DNA of 64,000 bases from Chryseobacterium sp. Leaf405. GTDB taxonomy: Bacteria; Bacteroidota; Bacteroidia; Flavobacteriales; Weeksellaceae. Each line of letters opens with the position of its first letter. The stretch's first letter is position 1. Positions 19,086 through 29,460 of the stretch are shown here, piece by piece. Made by a program: the position numbers and the translations under genes. The stretch is from assembly GCF_001425355.1 (NCBI RefSeq), contig NZ_LMQN01000016.1, positions 62,001 to 126,000 of the forward strand. Reading direction: 5' to 3'. Below the pieces are notes generated by a model. That model ran no database searches. It was not told where the DNA came from and worked only from the letters and a program-made list of their open reading frames with translations.

Positions 19086-19646
19086 TTATTTAGCCGGTTT
19101 TTTAGGACTCATCATCATAATCATTCTCTTTCCTTCAAGCTTAGGAAGCTGGTCTACTTTTCCAACATGCTCTAATTCCTGAGCCAATTTTAAAAGTAAA
19201 ATTTCTCCCTGATCTTTAAAGATAATCGAACGTCCCTTAAAAAATACGTAGGTTTTTAATTTTGAACCTTCCTCAAGGAATTTTTCAGCATGTTTTCTTT
19301 TAAACTCGTAATCATGTTCGTCAGTCTGAGGTCCGAAACGGATCTCTTTTACAACCACTTTTACTTGTTTCGCTTTTAGTTCCTTTTGCTTTTTCTTTTG
19401 CTCATATAAGAATTTTTTATATTCTAATATTCTCGCAATAAACGGTTCAGCTTTATCGGAAATTACTACTAAATCCAATTCTTGTTCCGCAGCAATTTGT
19501 CTCGCTTTGTCAATTGGATAAATTCCCGGCTCTACGTTATCGCCCACCAAACGAATCTCTCTCACACGAATTTTATCGTTGATTAAGTGTAAGTCCTCCT
19601 GTACAGGACGTCTTTGTGGGCCCCTGTTGTTAAATCTTTGTGCTAT
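19086..19646 (-). CDS. infC: translation initiation factor IF-3 (probable AUA start)
   Basis: IF-3 binds the 30S subunit and rejects wrong start codons. The N-domain reads [20 protein letters not shown] and the C-domain [21 protein letters not shown]. No ATG exists in frame: the frame is open upstream to a TAA, and the codons after it are AAT, TAT, AAT, ACA, ATA. A GTG at 19565 would delete the conserved INDKIR block. ATA at 19644-19646 gives a 186-aa protein starting (M)[13 protein letters not shown], a natural N-terminus. E. coli infC uses AUU for autoregulation, so a non-AUG start is plausible here. Confidence 0.88.
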   Translation of the reverse strand: MAQRFNNRGPQRRPVQEDLHLINDKIRVREIRLVGDNVEPGIYPIDKARQIAAEQELDLVVISDKAEPFIARILEYKKFLYEQKKKQKELKAKQVKVVVKEIRFGPQTDEHDYEFKRKHAEKFLEEGSKLKTYVFFKGRSIIFKDQGEILLLKLAQELEHVGKVDQLPKLEGKRMIMMMSPKKPAK

Positions 19647-19688
19647 TGTATTATAATTTTATTGGTTAATTACTATTTTAAAATTAAA

Positions 19689-19738
19689 AAATTTAGAGAT
19701 TTAGGCATTAAGAAATTACTCTACTAATCTCTCAATTT
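19689..19738 (-). repeat. hairpin of TTAGA-type words between thrS and infC
   Basis: In the thrS-infC spacer the minus strand can fold a stem of about 15 bp (19724-19738 with 19689-19704; one mismatch, one bulge), followed by a T run at 19685-19690. It may attenuate or process the thrS-infC transcript, or be a decayed intergenic repeat. Confidence 0.5.
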
Positions 19739-19768
19739 CTAAATTATTTAATCTCTTAATTAAATTTT

Positions 19769-21688
19769 TTATATCGCTGATTCTTTCTTAAAGTAAGCAA
19801 CGAAATCTTCCATGCTCATTACTCCAAGATCACCTTCTCCACGTCTTCTTACAGAAATTGTGCCATCTCTCTCTTCATTTTCCCCTACAACAAGCATAAA
19901 TGGAATTTTATTCAATTCCGCATCACGGATTTTTTTACCGGTTTTTTCGTTTCTGTCATCAATCTGACCGCTAATATCGTGATTTTCCAAAAATTGTGAA
20001 ACTTTTTTCGAATAATCTACATATTTTTCACTGATCGGAAGAATAATAAACTGATCCGGAGCCAACCATAATGGGAAGTCTCCCGCAGTATTTTCAAGCA
20101 AAATAGCAATGAAACGCTCCAAAGAACCGAACGGTGCTCTGTGAATCATCACCGGTCTGTGTTTCTCGTTATCATTTCCGATGTAGTGAAGATCAAATCT
20201 TTCAGGCAAATTATAATCAACCTGTATGGTTCCAAGCTGCCACTTTCTACCCAAAGCATCTTTCACCATAAAATCCAGCTTCGGACCGTAGAATGCTGCT
20301 TCACCATATTCAACAACAGTTTTCAAACCTTTATTATTCGCTGCTGTGATGATCGCATTTTCTGCTTTTTCCCAGTTTTCATCAGAACCGATATATTTTT
20401 CTTTATTTTCAGGATCTCTTAACGAAACCTGAGTCATGAAATCTTCAAAACCTAAAGATTTGAAAACGTACAATACAAGATCAATTACCGCTTCAAATTC
20501 TCCTAAAAGCTGATCCGGAGTACAGAAAAGGTGAGCATCATCCTGAGTAAATCCACGAACTCTTGTCAATCCGTGAAGCTCTCCGCTTTGCTCGTATCTG
20601 TAAACAGTTCCGAATTCTGCATATCTTTTCGGCAAATCTCTGTAGCTCCATTGTGAAGTTTTGTAAATTTCACAGTGGTGAGGGCAGTTCATCGGCTTCA
20701 GCATGAATTCTTCTCCTTCATTCGGAGTTTTAATAGGCTGGAAGCTGTCTGCTCCATATTTATCCCAATGCCCTGAAGTTACATACAATTCTTTAGAACC
20801 GATATGTGGAGACATTACAAATTCGTAACCTCCTTTTTTCTGAGCTGCAGAAAGGAAATTTTCCAATTTTCTTCTTAAAGCCGTACCTTTTGGTAACCAA
20901 AGCGGTAAACCTGCACCTACTTTTTCAGAAAATGCGAAAATTCCAAGTTCTTTACCTAATTTTCTATGATCTCTTCTTTTTGCTTCTTCTAATCTTTCAA
21001 GATATTCTGTTAATTCTTTCTGTTTGGGGAAAGAAATACCGTAAACTCTTGTTAACTGAGGATTTTTTTCATTTCCTCTCCAGTATGCTCCAGCAGCATT
21101 TAGCACTTTAAAAGCCTTTACAATATTGGTATTCGGAATATGTCCTCCACGACAAAGATCTGTGAAATCATCATGTGTAACAAAAGTGATTTCTCCGTCA
21201 TTCAGATTAGAAATCAATTCTACTTTATAAGGATTATCTGCATAAGTTTTTAATGCCTCTTCTTTAGAAACAGGGTATAATGAGAACGTTGAACCTTTTT
21301 TAGCATTTTCCAATACTTTTTTCTCAATTTTCTCAAAATCTTTGTCAGATAAACTTTCGTCGCCGAAATCTACATCATAATAGAATCCGTTTTCGATTGC
21401 AGGACCGATTGTTAACTTAGCATTCGGATAAAACTCAAGGATAGCCTGCGCCAAAAGGTGAGCAGAAGAGTGCCAAAAGGCCTTCTTTCCAAGATCATCA
21501 TTCCATGTCAACAACTGTATCGTAGAATCCGTGGTTATAGGTGTGGTCGTTTCTACTTGTTGGTCGTTTACAACTGCGGAGATGGTGTTTCTAGCCAATC
21601 CCTCGCTTATAGATTTTGCCACATCTAGCGGAGTAACTCCCGCCTCGAATTCTTTGACGCTATTGTCTGGAAGTGTAATTTTTATCAT
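19769..21688 (-). CDS. thrS: threonine--tRNA ligase
   Basis: A class II aminoacyl-tRNA synthetase of 639 aa. Domain order: TGS (1-60, ending before TWNDD); an editing/SAD domain with [11 protein letters not shown] and a later C..GGH-type site (DLCRGGHIP); a catalytic core with zinc-binding [11 protein letters not shown] and class II motif [20 protein letters not shown]; and the C-terminal anticodon-binding domain from about 540. It is encoded upstream of infC in the same direction, the usual bacterial arrangement. A -7 element precedes it. Confidence 0.98.
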   Translation of the reverse strand: MIKITLPDNSVKEFEAGVTPLDVAKSISEGLARNTISAVVNDQQVETTTPITTDSTIQLLTWNDDLGKKAFWHSSAHLLAQAILEFYPNAKLTIGPAIENGFYYDVDFGDESLSDKDFEKIEKKVLENAKKGSTFSLYPVSKEEALKTYADNPYKVELISNLNDGEITFVTHDDFTDLCRGGHIPNTNIVKAFKVLNAAGAYWRGNEKNPQLTRVYGISFPKQKELTEYLERLEEAKRRDHRKLGKELGIFAFSEKVGAGLPLWLPKGTALRRKLENFLSAAQKKGGYEFVMSPHIGSKELYVTSGHWDKYGADSFQPIKTPNEGEEFMLKPMNCPHHCEIYKTSQWSYRDLPKRYAEFGTVYRYEQSGELHGLTRVRGFTQDDAHLFCTPDQLLGEFEAVIDLVLYVFKSLGFEDFMTQVSLRDPENKEKYIGSDENWEKAENAIITAANNKGLKTVVEYGEAAFYGPKLDFMVKDALGRKWQLGTIQVDYNLPERFDLHYIGNDNEKHRPVMIHRAPFGSLERFIAILLENTAGDFPLWLAPDQFIILPISEKYVDYSKKVSQFLENHDISGQIDDRNEKTGKKIRDAELNKIPFMLVVGENEERDGTISVRRRGEGDLGVMSMEDFVAYFKKESAI

Positions 21689-21712
21689 TGTTTACTAAGA
21701 AATTTTAAGTTG

Positions 21713-21720
21713 CAAAAATA
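21713..21720 (-). promoter_or_regulatory. -7 element of the thrS promoter
   Basis: TATTTTTG on the minus strand matches TAnnTTTG, 24 nt before the thrS ATG. Confidence 0.5.
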
Positions 21721-21861
21721 CGCATTTTTTATTTAAAATACTACTATACGAGATATTTGAAGATATATTTAATACTAAAAGATGAATTAAATCGTTTTAG
21801 ATAATTAATAGCTGATCAAACTATTAATTATTAGCAGGTTAAAGCAAAAATAATATCGGTG

Positions 21862-23403
21862 TCATTTTCTTTTAAATCTAACTTTTTCCTTGATAATCTC
21901 GATTACATCAACATTTCTCACTTTAGATTTTACCCAGCCGTGAATATCTATATACAATAATGATCTTCTGTAGTACTCATTTTCAGAGAAAAATTCGAGC
22001 TTTTTATCAAATATTTTAAAGGATTCCAATTGCTTATCGGGAAGTAAATTATTTAAATTTTTAAAAAATTGAATACTTTCAAAATGAAACTCATCAGGTT
22101 TTTTCATTTTCTTTGCGAACTTTAAAGTTGCTTTAATAAATTCATCATAATCTTCATCGTTTCCTGATTCGTATTTTGCCATTAGAATTAAAATTCTTGT
22201 GTGAAAAAGCAAATCTTCCTGAACATTTCCCTTAGATTCAATTATTTTTAATGAATACTTTATCGAAGTCTCAAACTTCTTACTTCCGAAAAACATTGCT
22301 GCCATTTTCAGATACAAAATCATATAATGATGCTCATCAATTTTATCCCTGAATTTTTCCATTTTCAGCTCGATTTCAGGAATTAATTTTGAACCGGAAA
22401 AGAATTCACCTTTCACAAAGTGAATATTCATTAAAGTATTGTAATGCGTCATAAAAACAAGCAATTGCACATTTTCATTTTGAGTAAAGCTTGAAGAGCT
22501 AACAATTTGATTGAACTTTTGAAAACTCTCTTCCAGAATATCGATATTTCCATACAGAAAAAGGATTTTTAAGAGGTACGTATTTCCTTTGATATACCAA
22601 ACAGGATGACTTACGATCATATCCGGATTTTTGTGAAAAAGATCAACCCATTGAAACGCATATTTTAATGTATATTTATATTCCTGAAGCAATTGGTTTT
22701 TCCATACATGCGCTTTGAAATACCATAATTTCTCAGTAAAATTCAATTTTTCAAAAGCTATTTTCTGAATTTGAGCAGTAAAAATTTTCATGATTTCCGC
22801 TCGATCTGTATCGTTTTTCACATAACCATGCGTCAGCATTTCGCTGTATAATTTTAACGAAAGATTGGATAATTCGGTTGCATAATGATTCTGTTTGTTT
22901 ATTTCAGTAGACTGTTTGATGAGTTCATCGGCACGACCTTCAATACTTCGTGTAATAAATTGTGATTCAATTACTTTCTCTAAATCTATGATTTCTGAGG
23001 CAATACTTTTTTCATCTAATTCTAGTGCGGTTTGTTTTGTTTTATCTAAAATTTTCAACGCTTGCTTATAAAGCCCTTTCTGGTATAAAATATTTGCAAA
23101 ATCAAGCTGCTCACGCAATTGTATCCTGTAATTCTGATGACTTGGGTTCATCCTTAAACTCACCAGAATTTGCTTGTACAAATGGGCTTTAAGATTCGAT
23201 AATTGCTGTTTTGTCGATATTTTTTTATTGATAATGATATTTTCATCATATTCTGACATTTTATCCATTTCTGAAAAAAGAAGTAGAAATTTAGCATCAG
23301 CATTAATTCCGAGACGATTAACGTACAGCTTGAATTGGCGCTTTTCAGAAGTTGTTAACGACTTTATCAAAACAAATAAAAAATCTTTCTGCAATTCTGC
23401 CAT
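21862..23403 (-). CDS. conserved hypothetical alpha-helical protein
   Basis: A 513-aa cytoplasmic protein without signal peptide or membrane segments. It starts MAELQKDFLFVLIKSLTTSEKR. A helical N-terminal region (1-90) resembles proteins that pack against TPR solenoids. The rest is a series of helical hairpins compatible with degenerate TPR repeats (for example YQKGLYKQALKILDKTKQTA at about 115). I do not recognise a catalytic motif. It stands alone between thrS and the divergent leu operon. The length and composition are those of a real gene. Confidence 0.85.
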   Translation of the reverse strand: MAELQKDFLFVLIKSLTTSEKRQFKLYVNRLGINADAKFLLLFSEMDKMSEYDENIIINKKISTKQQLSNLKAHLYKQILVSLRMNPSHQNYRIQLREQLDFANILYQKGLYKQALKILDKTKQTALELDEKSIASEIIDLEKVIESQFITRSIEGRADELIKQSTEINKQNHYATELSNLSLKLYSEMLTHGYVKNDTDRAEIMKIFTAQIQKIAFEKLNFTEKLWYFKAHVWKNQLLQEYKYTLKYAFQWVDLFHKNPDMIVSHPVWYIKGNTYLLKILFLYGNIDILEESFQKFNQIVSSSSFTQNENVQLLVFMTHYNTLMNIHFVKGEFFSGSKLIPEIELKMEKFRDKIDEHHYMILYLKMAAMFFGSKKFETSIKYSLKIIESKGNVQEDLLFHTRILILMAKYESGNDEDYDEFIKATLKFAKKMKKPDEFHFESIQFFKNLNNLLPDKQLESFKIFDKKLEFFSENEYYRRSLLYIDIHGWVKSKVRNVDVIEIIKEKVRFKRK

Positions 23404-23550
23404 TGTAAATTTTAAAGATTTAAAAATATGATTATCAGTGATATAAGTTTAAAATTCAATATTTTGAGTATTGTAATTTTTTATAAAAACCAAAATGTAT
23501 AAACGTTTCAACTTTTTAGTTTTGAATCAAAATTAAGTAAAAACTTCATT

Positions 23551-24714
23551 ATGAATTCCGAAAAAATTGAAATTTTTGATACCACGCTGCGTGATGGAGA
23601 GCAGGTTCCTGGTTGTAAACTGAATACCGAGCAAAAATTGGTAATCGCAGAGCAGCTCGATGAACTAGGTGTAGATGTTATAGAGGCTGGTTTCCCAATT
23701 TCAAGTCCGGGAGATTTTCATTCGGTTTCAGAAATTTCAAAATTGGTGAAAAATGCAAAGGTCTGCGGATTGACGAGAGCGAATAAAAAAGATATTGATA
23801 CCGCAGCGGAAGCTTTAAAGTTTGCCAAAAGACCAAGAATTCACACGGGAATCGGAACTTCAGATTCTCATATTAAATTTAAATTCAATTCAAATAGGGA
23901 GGATATTATTGAAAGAGCAGTTCAGGCGGTAAAATATGCTAAAACTTATGTAGAAGACGTAGAATTTTACGCCGAAGATGCTGGAAGAACGGATAATGAT
24001 TATTTGGCAAAAGTTTGTGAAGCTGTCATTAAAGCAGGCGCAACTGTTTTAAACATCCCTGATACAACAGGCTATTGCTTGCCCGAGGAATACGGAGAAA
24101 AAATAAAATATCTAAGAGAAAATGTAACTGGAATCGAAAAAGCAATTCTTTCCTGTCATTGTCATAATGATTTGGGCATGGCAACTGCAAATTCTATCGC
24201 TGGAGCTATTAATGGAGCCAGACAGATTGAATGTACTATTAACGGACTTGGAGAAAGAGCAGGAAATACCGCTTTGGAAGAAATTGTGATGGTTTTGAAA
24301 CAGCACAAGCACTTAAATTTACATACGGATATTAATTCCAGAATGCTCAACAAAATGAGTGTTTTAGTTTCCGATCTGATGGGAATGCCTGTTCAGCCGA
24401 ATAAAGCAATTGTGGGAGCTAATGCTTTTGCGCACAGTTCAGGAATTCATCAGGATGGTGTAATTAAGAATAGAGAAACGTACGAAATTATAGATCCTTC
24501 CGAGGTTGGTGTAAATGCTTCATCTATCATCTTGACAGCAAGAAGCGGACGTTCTGCACTGGCTTACCGATTCAAACACATTGGTTTTGATGTTACTAAA
24601 AATGAACTGGATTTCTTATATCAGGAATTTTTGAGAGTTGCTGATAGCAAAAAAGAAGTAAATAACGATGATTTAAACATGATCATCGAAAAAGTGACAA
24701 GAAAAATAGGATAG
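23551..24714 (+). CDS. leuA: 2-isopropylmalate synthase, short form without allosteric domain
   Basis: Condenses acetyl-CoA with 2-ketoisovalerate, the committed step to leucine. The HMGL-like barrel shows [26 protein letters not shown] and the metal-binding [13 protein letters not shown]. The communicating region continues with [12 protein letters not shown]. At 387 aa it stops where longer enzymes (about 510-520 aa) carry the C-terminal leucine-binding LeuA dimer domain, so feedback control may be absent or different. Homocitrate or citramalate synthase is possible on sequence alone, but leuC, leuD and leuB directly follow. Confidence 0.92.
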   Translation: MNSEKIEIFDTTLRDGEQVPGCKLNTEQKLVIAEQLDELGVDVIEAGFPISSPGDFHSVSEISKLVKNAKVCGLTRANKKDIDTAAEALKFAKRPRIHTGIGTSDSHIKFKFNSNREDIIERAVQAVKYAKTYVEDVEFYAEDAGRTDNDYLAKVCEAVIKAGATVLNIPDTTGYCLPEEYGEKIKYLRENVTGIEKAILSCHCHNDLGMATANSIAGAINGARQIECTINGLGERAGNTALEEIVMVLKQHKHLNLHTDINSRMLNKMSVLVSDLMGMPVQPNKAIVGANAFAHSSGIHQDGVIKNRETYEIIDPSEVGVNASSIILTARSGRSALAYRFKHIGFDVTKNELDFLYQEFLRVADSKKEVNNDDLNMIIEKVTRKIG

Positions 24715-24732
24715 TAGTAAGATTGAACTATA

Positions 24733-26115
24733 ATGAACAAAGATAAAAAAACACTTTTTGACAAAGTCTGGGATGCTCACGTTGTGGAAACAATTCCAGA
24801 CGGGCCTCAAATTATATACATTGACAAACATTTGATTCACGAAGTAACAAGTCCACAGGCTTTTGCGGAATTAGAATCAAGGAGTTTAGAAATTTTCAGA
24901 CCGAAACAAATTGTTGCAACCGCCGATCATAATGTTCCGACAGTGGATCAGGATCAGCCAATTCGTGATGAATCTTCAAGAAATCAGGTAGAACAATTGA
25001 CGCAGAATTGTCGTAAAAATAATATTGAGCTGTATGGTCTCGGTCATCAATATCAGGGGATTGTTCACATCATCGCTCCTGAATTGGGCGTTACCCAGCC
25101 GGGAATGAGCATTGTTTGCGGAGACAGCCATACTTCAACACATGGAGCCTTTGGTTCCATCGCTTTTGGAATCGGAACAAGTCAGGTGGCACAGGTTTTT
25201 GCGAGCCAGTGTTTATTGTTGAACAAGCCGAAATCAATGAGAGTGAACGTCAATGGTAAACTGAATAAAGATGTTCAGCCAAAAGATGTTATTCTTTACA
25301 TTATCTCAAAAATCGGAACAGATGGCGGAACAGGATATTTCTGTGAATATGCGGGAAATGTTTTCGAAGAAATGTCGATGGAAGGCAGAATGACGGTTTG
25401 TAATATGAGCATTGAAATGGGTGCCCGTGGCGGAATGATTGCCGCGGATGAAACTACTTTTGACTATATAAAAGGAAGAACTTTTGCGCCAAAAGGTGAA
25501 GATTGGGAAGAGAAAGTAGAGTATTGGAAAACGCTTCAAACAGATGATGAAGCCATTTTTGATTCAGAATTTTCTTTCGAGGCTTCTGATATTTATCCAA
25601 TGATTACGTATGGAACCAATCCTGGAATGGGAATTTCTATTGATCAGAATATTCCGGCTCCGCAGAGTGAATCTGAAGAAAAAGCACTTCAATATATGGG
25701 CTTAAAAGCAGGACAATCTGTTTCTGATATTAAAGTAAATTATGTTTTTATAGGAAGCTGTACCAACGCAAGAATTGAAGATTTCCGTTCAGCAGCTAAT
25801 TATATCAAAGGAAAAAGCAAATCAGAGCACGTTCAGGCTTTAATTGTCCCAGGATCTCAACAGGTTGTAAAACAGATTTTCGAAGAAGGATTGGATAAGG
25901 TTTTCAACGAAGCAGGTTTTCAGATTAGGCAGCCAGGATGTTCGGCGTGTCTAGCAATGAACGATGATAAAATTCCGGAAGGTGAATATTGTGTTTCTAC
26001 TTCCAACCGAAATTTTGAAGGAAGACAGGGGCAAGGTGCAAGAACAATTCTCGCAAGTCCGTTAACTGCTGCAAAAGTTGCTATTGAAGGCAGAATTTTG
26101 GCTTTTGAAAGCTAA
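24733..26115 (+). CDS. leuC: 3-isopropylmalate dehydratase, large subunit
   Basis: The aconitase-type [4Fe-4S] isomerase subunit of the leucine pathway. The 460-aa length is standard. Visible elements are KVWDAHVV at the start, [15 protein letters not shown] and [12 protein letters not shown]. The cluster cysteines lie in [12 protein letters not shown] and [12 protein letters not shown]. It begins 18 bp after leuA. Confidence 0.97.
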   Translation: MNKDKKTLFDKVWDAHVVETIPDGPQIIYIDKHLIHEVTSPQAFAELESRSLEIFRPKQIVATADHNVPTVDQDQPIRDESSRNQVEQLTQNCRKNNIELYGLGHQYQGIVHIIAPELGVTQPGMSIVCGDSHTSTHGAFGSIAFGIGTSQVAQVFASQCLLLNKPKSMRVNVNGKLNKDVQPKDVILYIISKIGTDGGTGYFCEYAGNVFEEMSMEGRMTVCNMSIEMGARGGMIAADETTFDYIKGRTFAPKGEDWEEKVEYWKTLQTDDEAIFDSEFSFEASDIYPMITYGTNPGMGISIDQNIPAPQSESEEKALQYMGLKAGQSVSDIKVNYVFIGSCTNARIEDFRSAANYIKGKSKSEHVQALIVPGSQQVVKQIFEEGLDKVFNEAGFQIRQPGCSACLAMNDDKIPEGEYCVSTSNRNFEGRQGQGARTILASPLTAAKVAIEGRILAFES

Positions 26116-26233
26116 GCAAGAGTGAATTTTAAAAGTGAACAGTTAATTGTAAATTTTTCCACTTAATAGACATTCACAACTAACTTACAAAAGTAAAATT
26201 GACAATTCACATTAAATTATGATATAAAAATAA

Positions 26234-26833
26234 ATGCAAAAATTAGTTATTGTAAAATCCCGTGCGATTCCTTTGCCGGCTGAAAATATAGATACCGACC
26301 AAATTATTCCTGCCCGTTTTTTAAAGAGTATTGATAAAAGTGGCTTTGGAGATAATTTATTTCGTGATTGGCGATATAATGTTCATACGAACGAAGAAAA
26401 TCCTGATTTTGTTTTAAATAATACAAAATATTCAGGTGAAATTTTAGTTGCCGAAAATAACTTTGGTTGTGGAAGCAGCCGGGAACACGCAGCTTGGGCA
26501 TTAACCGACTATGGTTTTAAAGTTGTTATTTCAAGTTTTTTTGCAGATATTTTTAAAGGAAATGCACTGAATAACGGATTACTTCCTGTGAAAGTTTCTG
26601 AAGATTTTTTAAAAGAAATTTTAAATGATATTACAGAAAATCCTGAAAATGAAATTACAGTCGATGTAGAAAAACAAACGATTACGTTTAAAAATAAAAC
26701 TGAAAATTTTGAACTGGATTCTTACAAAAAGATCTGCTTGATCAACGGTTATGATGATATTGATTTTTTAATAAGTAAAAAACAAGCAATCAGAGAATTT
26801 GAATTAAAAACACAAAAAGTATATGAAAACTGA
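26234..26833 (+). CDS. leuD: 3-isopropylmalate dehydratase, small subunit
   Basis: The swivel-domain partner of LeuC. The 199-aa protein has the hallmarks [13 protein letters not shown] and [16 protein letters not shown] 118-bp spacer separates it from leuC, much longer than other gaps in the operon and filled with AT-rich words that form imperfect inverted repeats. It overlaps the leuB start by 11 nt. Confidence 0.97.
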   Translation: MQKLVIVKSRAIPLPAENIDTDQIIPARFLKSIDKSGFGDNLFRDWRYNVHTNEENPDFVLNNTKYSGEILVAENNFGCGSSREHAAWALTDYGFKVVISSFFADIFKGNALNNGLLPVKVSEDFLKEILNDITENPENEITVDVEKQTITFKNKTENFELDSYKKICLINGYDDIDFLISKKQAIREFELKTQKVYEN

Positions 26834-27944
26834 TTTTAAAATTGCAGTTCTACCCGGAGACGGAATTGGTCCCGAAGTCGTTGCAGAAAGCATTAAAATT
26901 TTAGATGCTATTGCTGAAGCTTTTCATTATCAATTTGAATTTAAACAAGGTTTAGTGGGAGCTGAAGCCATTTATAAAATAGGAAATCCTTTACCGGACG
27001 AAACGTTGGAAATCTGTAAAGAATCTGATGCCGTGCTTTTCGGTGCAATTGGAGATCCTGCGTTTGACAATAATCCTAATGCAAAAGTCCGTCCTGAACA
27101 GGGATTATTGAAGCTTCGTAAAGAGCTTGGGCTTTTTGCTAATATCAGACCTTTGAAAACCTATTCTTCTTTAATTGAAAAAAGTCCGTTGAAACAGGAA
27201 ATTATTGAAGGAACAGATATTCAGATTTTTAGAGAATTGGTGAGCGGAATTTATTTTGGTGAAAAATTTACAGACGAAGAGGCGGGATATGCTTACGATA
27301 TTTGTAAATACAGTAAGGAAGATATTGCTCCAATTGTTCATATGGCTTTTCAGGAAGCACAGAAAAGAAGAAAAAAACTGACTTTAATAGATAAAGCCAA
27401 CGTTTTGGACACTTCAAGATTATGGAGAAAAATTTTCAAGGAAATTGCTGTCGAATATTCTGATGTAGAACTGGATTTTATGTTTGTAGATAACGCTGCG
27501 ATGCAATTAATTCTCAAGCCAAAACAGTTTGATGTGATCGTTACAGAAAATATGTTTGGCGATATTATTTCCGACGAGGCTAGTGTGATTGGAGGTTCGA
27601 TTGGGTTGCTTCCGTCTGCATCAATTGGGAATGAAAATGCGATGTTTGAGCCTATTCATGGTTCTTATCCACAGGCAAAAGGTAAGGGAATTGCCAATCC
27701 TATTGCTTCAATTTTGAGTACGGCAATGATGCTTGATTATTTAAAATTAGATCACGCCGCCGAAAAATTGAGAGAATCTGTAGAACATGCGATTGAACAT
27801 AAATATGTTACGGTAGATCTTAATTCTCAGCAACCCTATTCTACCCATGAAGTTGGAAGTTTTATTGCTGATTATATTAAATATTCTGAGAAGTCGTATT
27901 ATAATTTTGAAAATGTAAAAATCGGGAAATCAACGATTGTCTAA
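26823..27944 (+). CDS. leuB: 3-isopropylmalate dehydrogenase
   Basis: An NAD-dependent beta-decarboxylating dehydrogenase giving 2-oxoisocaproate. The 373-aa protein shows [30 protein letters not shown] and the metal-site region [29 protein letters not shown] and [15 protein letters not shown] also match the family. It is the last gene of leuACDB. A strong bidirectional hairpin follows about 105 bp later. Confidence 0.97.
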   Translation: MKTDFKIAVLPGDGIGPEVVAESIKILDAIAEAFHYQFEFKQGLVGAEAIYKIGNPLPDETLEICKESDAVLFGAIGDPAFDNNPNAKVRPEQGLLKLRKELGLFANIRPLKTYSSLIEKSPLKQEIIEGTDIQIFRELVSGIYFGEKFTDEEAGYAYDICKYSKEDIAPIVHMAFQEAQKRRKKLTLIDKANVLDTSRLWRKIFKEIAVEYSDVELDFMFVDNAAMQLILKPKQFDVIVTENMFGDIISDEASVIGGSIGLLPSASIGNENAMFEPIHGSYPQAKGKGIANPIASILSTAMMLDYLKLDHAAEKLRESVEHAIEHKYVTVDLNSQQPYSTHEVGSFIADYIKYSEKSYYNFENVKIGKSTIV

Positions 27945-28050
27945 AAATAAGACTGTCAGTTCTGCTTCGTAAGTCAATAGTCAAAGGTAATTCACAAGCG
28001 GAGCAAATTGACCATTATTAATAGGGACATATTTAATTTCTATATTTGCT

Positions 28051-28085
28051 AAAAAGGTTCTGCCTCAATTGAGACAGAACCTTTT
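28051..28085. terminator. bidirectional terminator after leuB
   Basis: AAAAGGTTCTG pairs with CAGAACCTTTT around an inner CTC/GAG stem with an AATT loop. A-rich and T-rich flanks allow use by leuB (+) and the convergent small gene (-). Confidence 0.85.
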
Positions 28086-28272
28086 ATTTTTCTTCTGTAT
28101 TATCTGTTTTTCCTGATTTGTTTTTTGAAGATTTCTGAACATCCTCTTTATCAATATCAGGCGGATTTGTCTTTTCAGATGAAGCAGGAATATTTTGGAA
28201 ATCCTGATTTTGCTTCTTAGTTTCTGCTGAATTTGTAGATTCTTCTTTTTTGTCTTTTCCTTTTGAGTCCAT
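28084..28272 (-). CDS. small hydrophilic disordered protein
   Basis: A 62-aa, highly charged protein rich in Lys, Glu, Asp, Ser and Asn with essentially no hydrophobic core (MDSKGKDKKEESTNSAETKK). It is likely intrinsically disordered. It follows the DUF4230 gene by 11 bp in the same direction and is the last of four closely packed genes. No function is recognised. The tight spacing and clean ATG support it as real. Confidence 0.6.
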   Translation of the reverse strand: MDSKGKDKKEESTNSAETKKQNQDFQNIPASSEKTNPPDIDKEDVQKSSKNKSGKTDNTEEK

Positions 28273-28283
28273 AATGCTTGAAT

Positions 28284-28889
28284 TTATAGTCCTAAAATAC
28301 CCAGTTTGCCTGTCTGGTCTTCTATTTTATAATTCAAAGCCTTTGCCAAAACGAAAATATTATTAAGATTTTCCATTAATTGTTCACGTCCTTCAGTTCT
28401 CAGCTGATTTTGATTAACAGATTTTGTTGCTGCTTCTTTAGCTTTCTGCGTAACGTTTTTAATATCCTTTTCAGAGATTCTGTTGAAGAATGAATCGTCC
28501 AGCGTCTGTATTTCCACACTTGGAGTAATTCTAATATCTGCGTCTGGTAATTCCTTAATAATCAATTTTTTATTAACGGAATCAACCTCCATTTTCATTT
28601 TATTAAGATCATAAGAAACCTGAGCCGTCGTTTTGGTATAAGTGATAATGCTGTTGCTTGAAACTTCTTTTCCGAAAACTTCATAGCCCATTTTTGTTTT
28701 TTGCATAGAAGACATATTTTGCTCCAGAACAACCATTTTATTCATTTTGGAAATCTGGTTAGTCAAAATGTAGTAATCTGATTTTTCAGTTTTTTGGGTA
28801 GGATTTAAAAAAGATTTCATTGCCCAAAAAAGCAAAAGTATTACAACAATTCCTGCAACAAACGGTATAATTATTCTTATATTCTTCAA
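28284..28889 (-). CDS. DUF4230-like membrane-anchored protein
   Basis: A 201-aa protein with one N-terminal transmembrane segment (about 5-26, IRIIIPFVAGIVVILLLFWAM) and an extracytoplasmic domain. Alternating beta strands with VVLEQNMSSMQKTKMGYEVFG and IIKELPDADIRITPSVEI resemble DUF4230. Function is unknown. The only usable start is TTG at 28889, three bases after the stop of the upstream thioredoxin-like gene, suggesting translational coupling. There is no ATG in frame before Met24, within the membrane segment. Confidence 0.8.
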   Translation of the reverse strand: MKNIRIIIPFVAGIVVILLLFWAMKSFLNPTQKTEKSDYYILTNQISKMNKMVVLEQNMSSMQKTKMGYEVFGKEVSSNSIITYTKTTAQVSYDLNKMKMEVDSVNKKLIIKELPDADIRITPSVEIQTLDDSFFNRISEKDIKNVTQKAKEAATKSVNQNQLRTEGREQLMENLNNIFVLAKALNYKIEDQTGKLGILGL

Positions 28890-28892
28890 AAC

Positions 28893-29459
28893 TTATTTAT
28901 TAAAAATTTCTTTGATAACAGATTTATCGTCTTTCTTTAAAATTTCAACCAAATCTCTTTCAATGTATCCGGTTGTAGGCATTTCTATGATTCTTCCGAT
29001 TTCCTTACCATATTTTTCAACAATAATTGTAGGAACTTTTTGAATATTAAAGCGTGCTTCGTCACCTGTAGGAGATTCTTTCTTACGGTTTACGGCAATA
29101 ATTGTTAATTTGCTGTAAGGATAGTTTACTTCCTCCAAAATCTTCATTAATCTCGGGAAATCTCTGTGCGAATCTTCACACCATGTTCCCATAAAAACGG
29201 TAATCGTGTAAGAATTAATTTTATCTTTCTTCAATTCTCCAATCGCTTTCTGGTCTAAGGCATATTCGTCATGTTCTTTTACGTACCAATCTGCGTAAGG
29301 AGCTTTCAAAAACTGATCTTTCAGTTGATTGCCCAAAAGCATTTTACCGTCATTTGTGGTTTCAACCTCACGGTTTACAACAACTTTTTGTGCCCTAAGC
29401 TGTTGAGTTGCCAAAAATAAAGCTGAAACAGCAATACTATTTGTAATAAATTTTTTCAT
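28893..29459 (-). CDS. exported thioredoxin-fold protein with a CxxS site
   Basis: A 188-aa protein with signal peptide MKKFITNSIAVSALFLATQQLRAQ. A thioredoxin-like domain follows (about 70-170): TITVFMGTWCEDSHRDFPR, then the cis-proline strand FNIQKVPTIIVEKYG. The active site reads Trp-Cys-Glu-Asp-Ser, so the second redox Cys is replaced by Ser. This favours a monothiol or non-classical role over a normal disulfide reductase. It is encoded between an NTP pyrophosphohydrolase (1-nt gap) and the DUF4230 gene. Confidence 0.87.
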   Translation of the reverse strand: MKKFITNSIAVSALFLATQQLRAQKVVVNREVETTNDGKMLLGNQLKDQFLKAPYADWYVKEHDEYALDQKAIGELKKDKINSYTITVFMGTWCEDSHRDFPRLMKILEEVNYPYSKLTIIAVNRKKESPTGDEARFNIQKVPTIIVEKYGKEIGRIIEMPTTGYIERDLVEILKKDDKSVIKEIFNK

Positions 29460-29460
29460 A

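Noticed and set aside
23495..23536. Possible leu leader peptide before leuA
   Set aside because: A 13-codon frame has only two Leu codons, and no terminator or antiterminator follows, so an attenuator is not supported.
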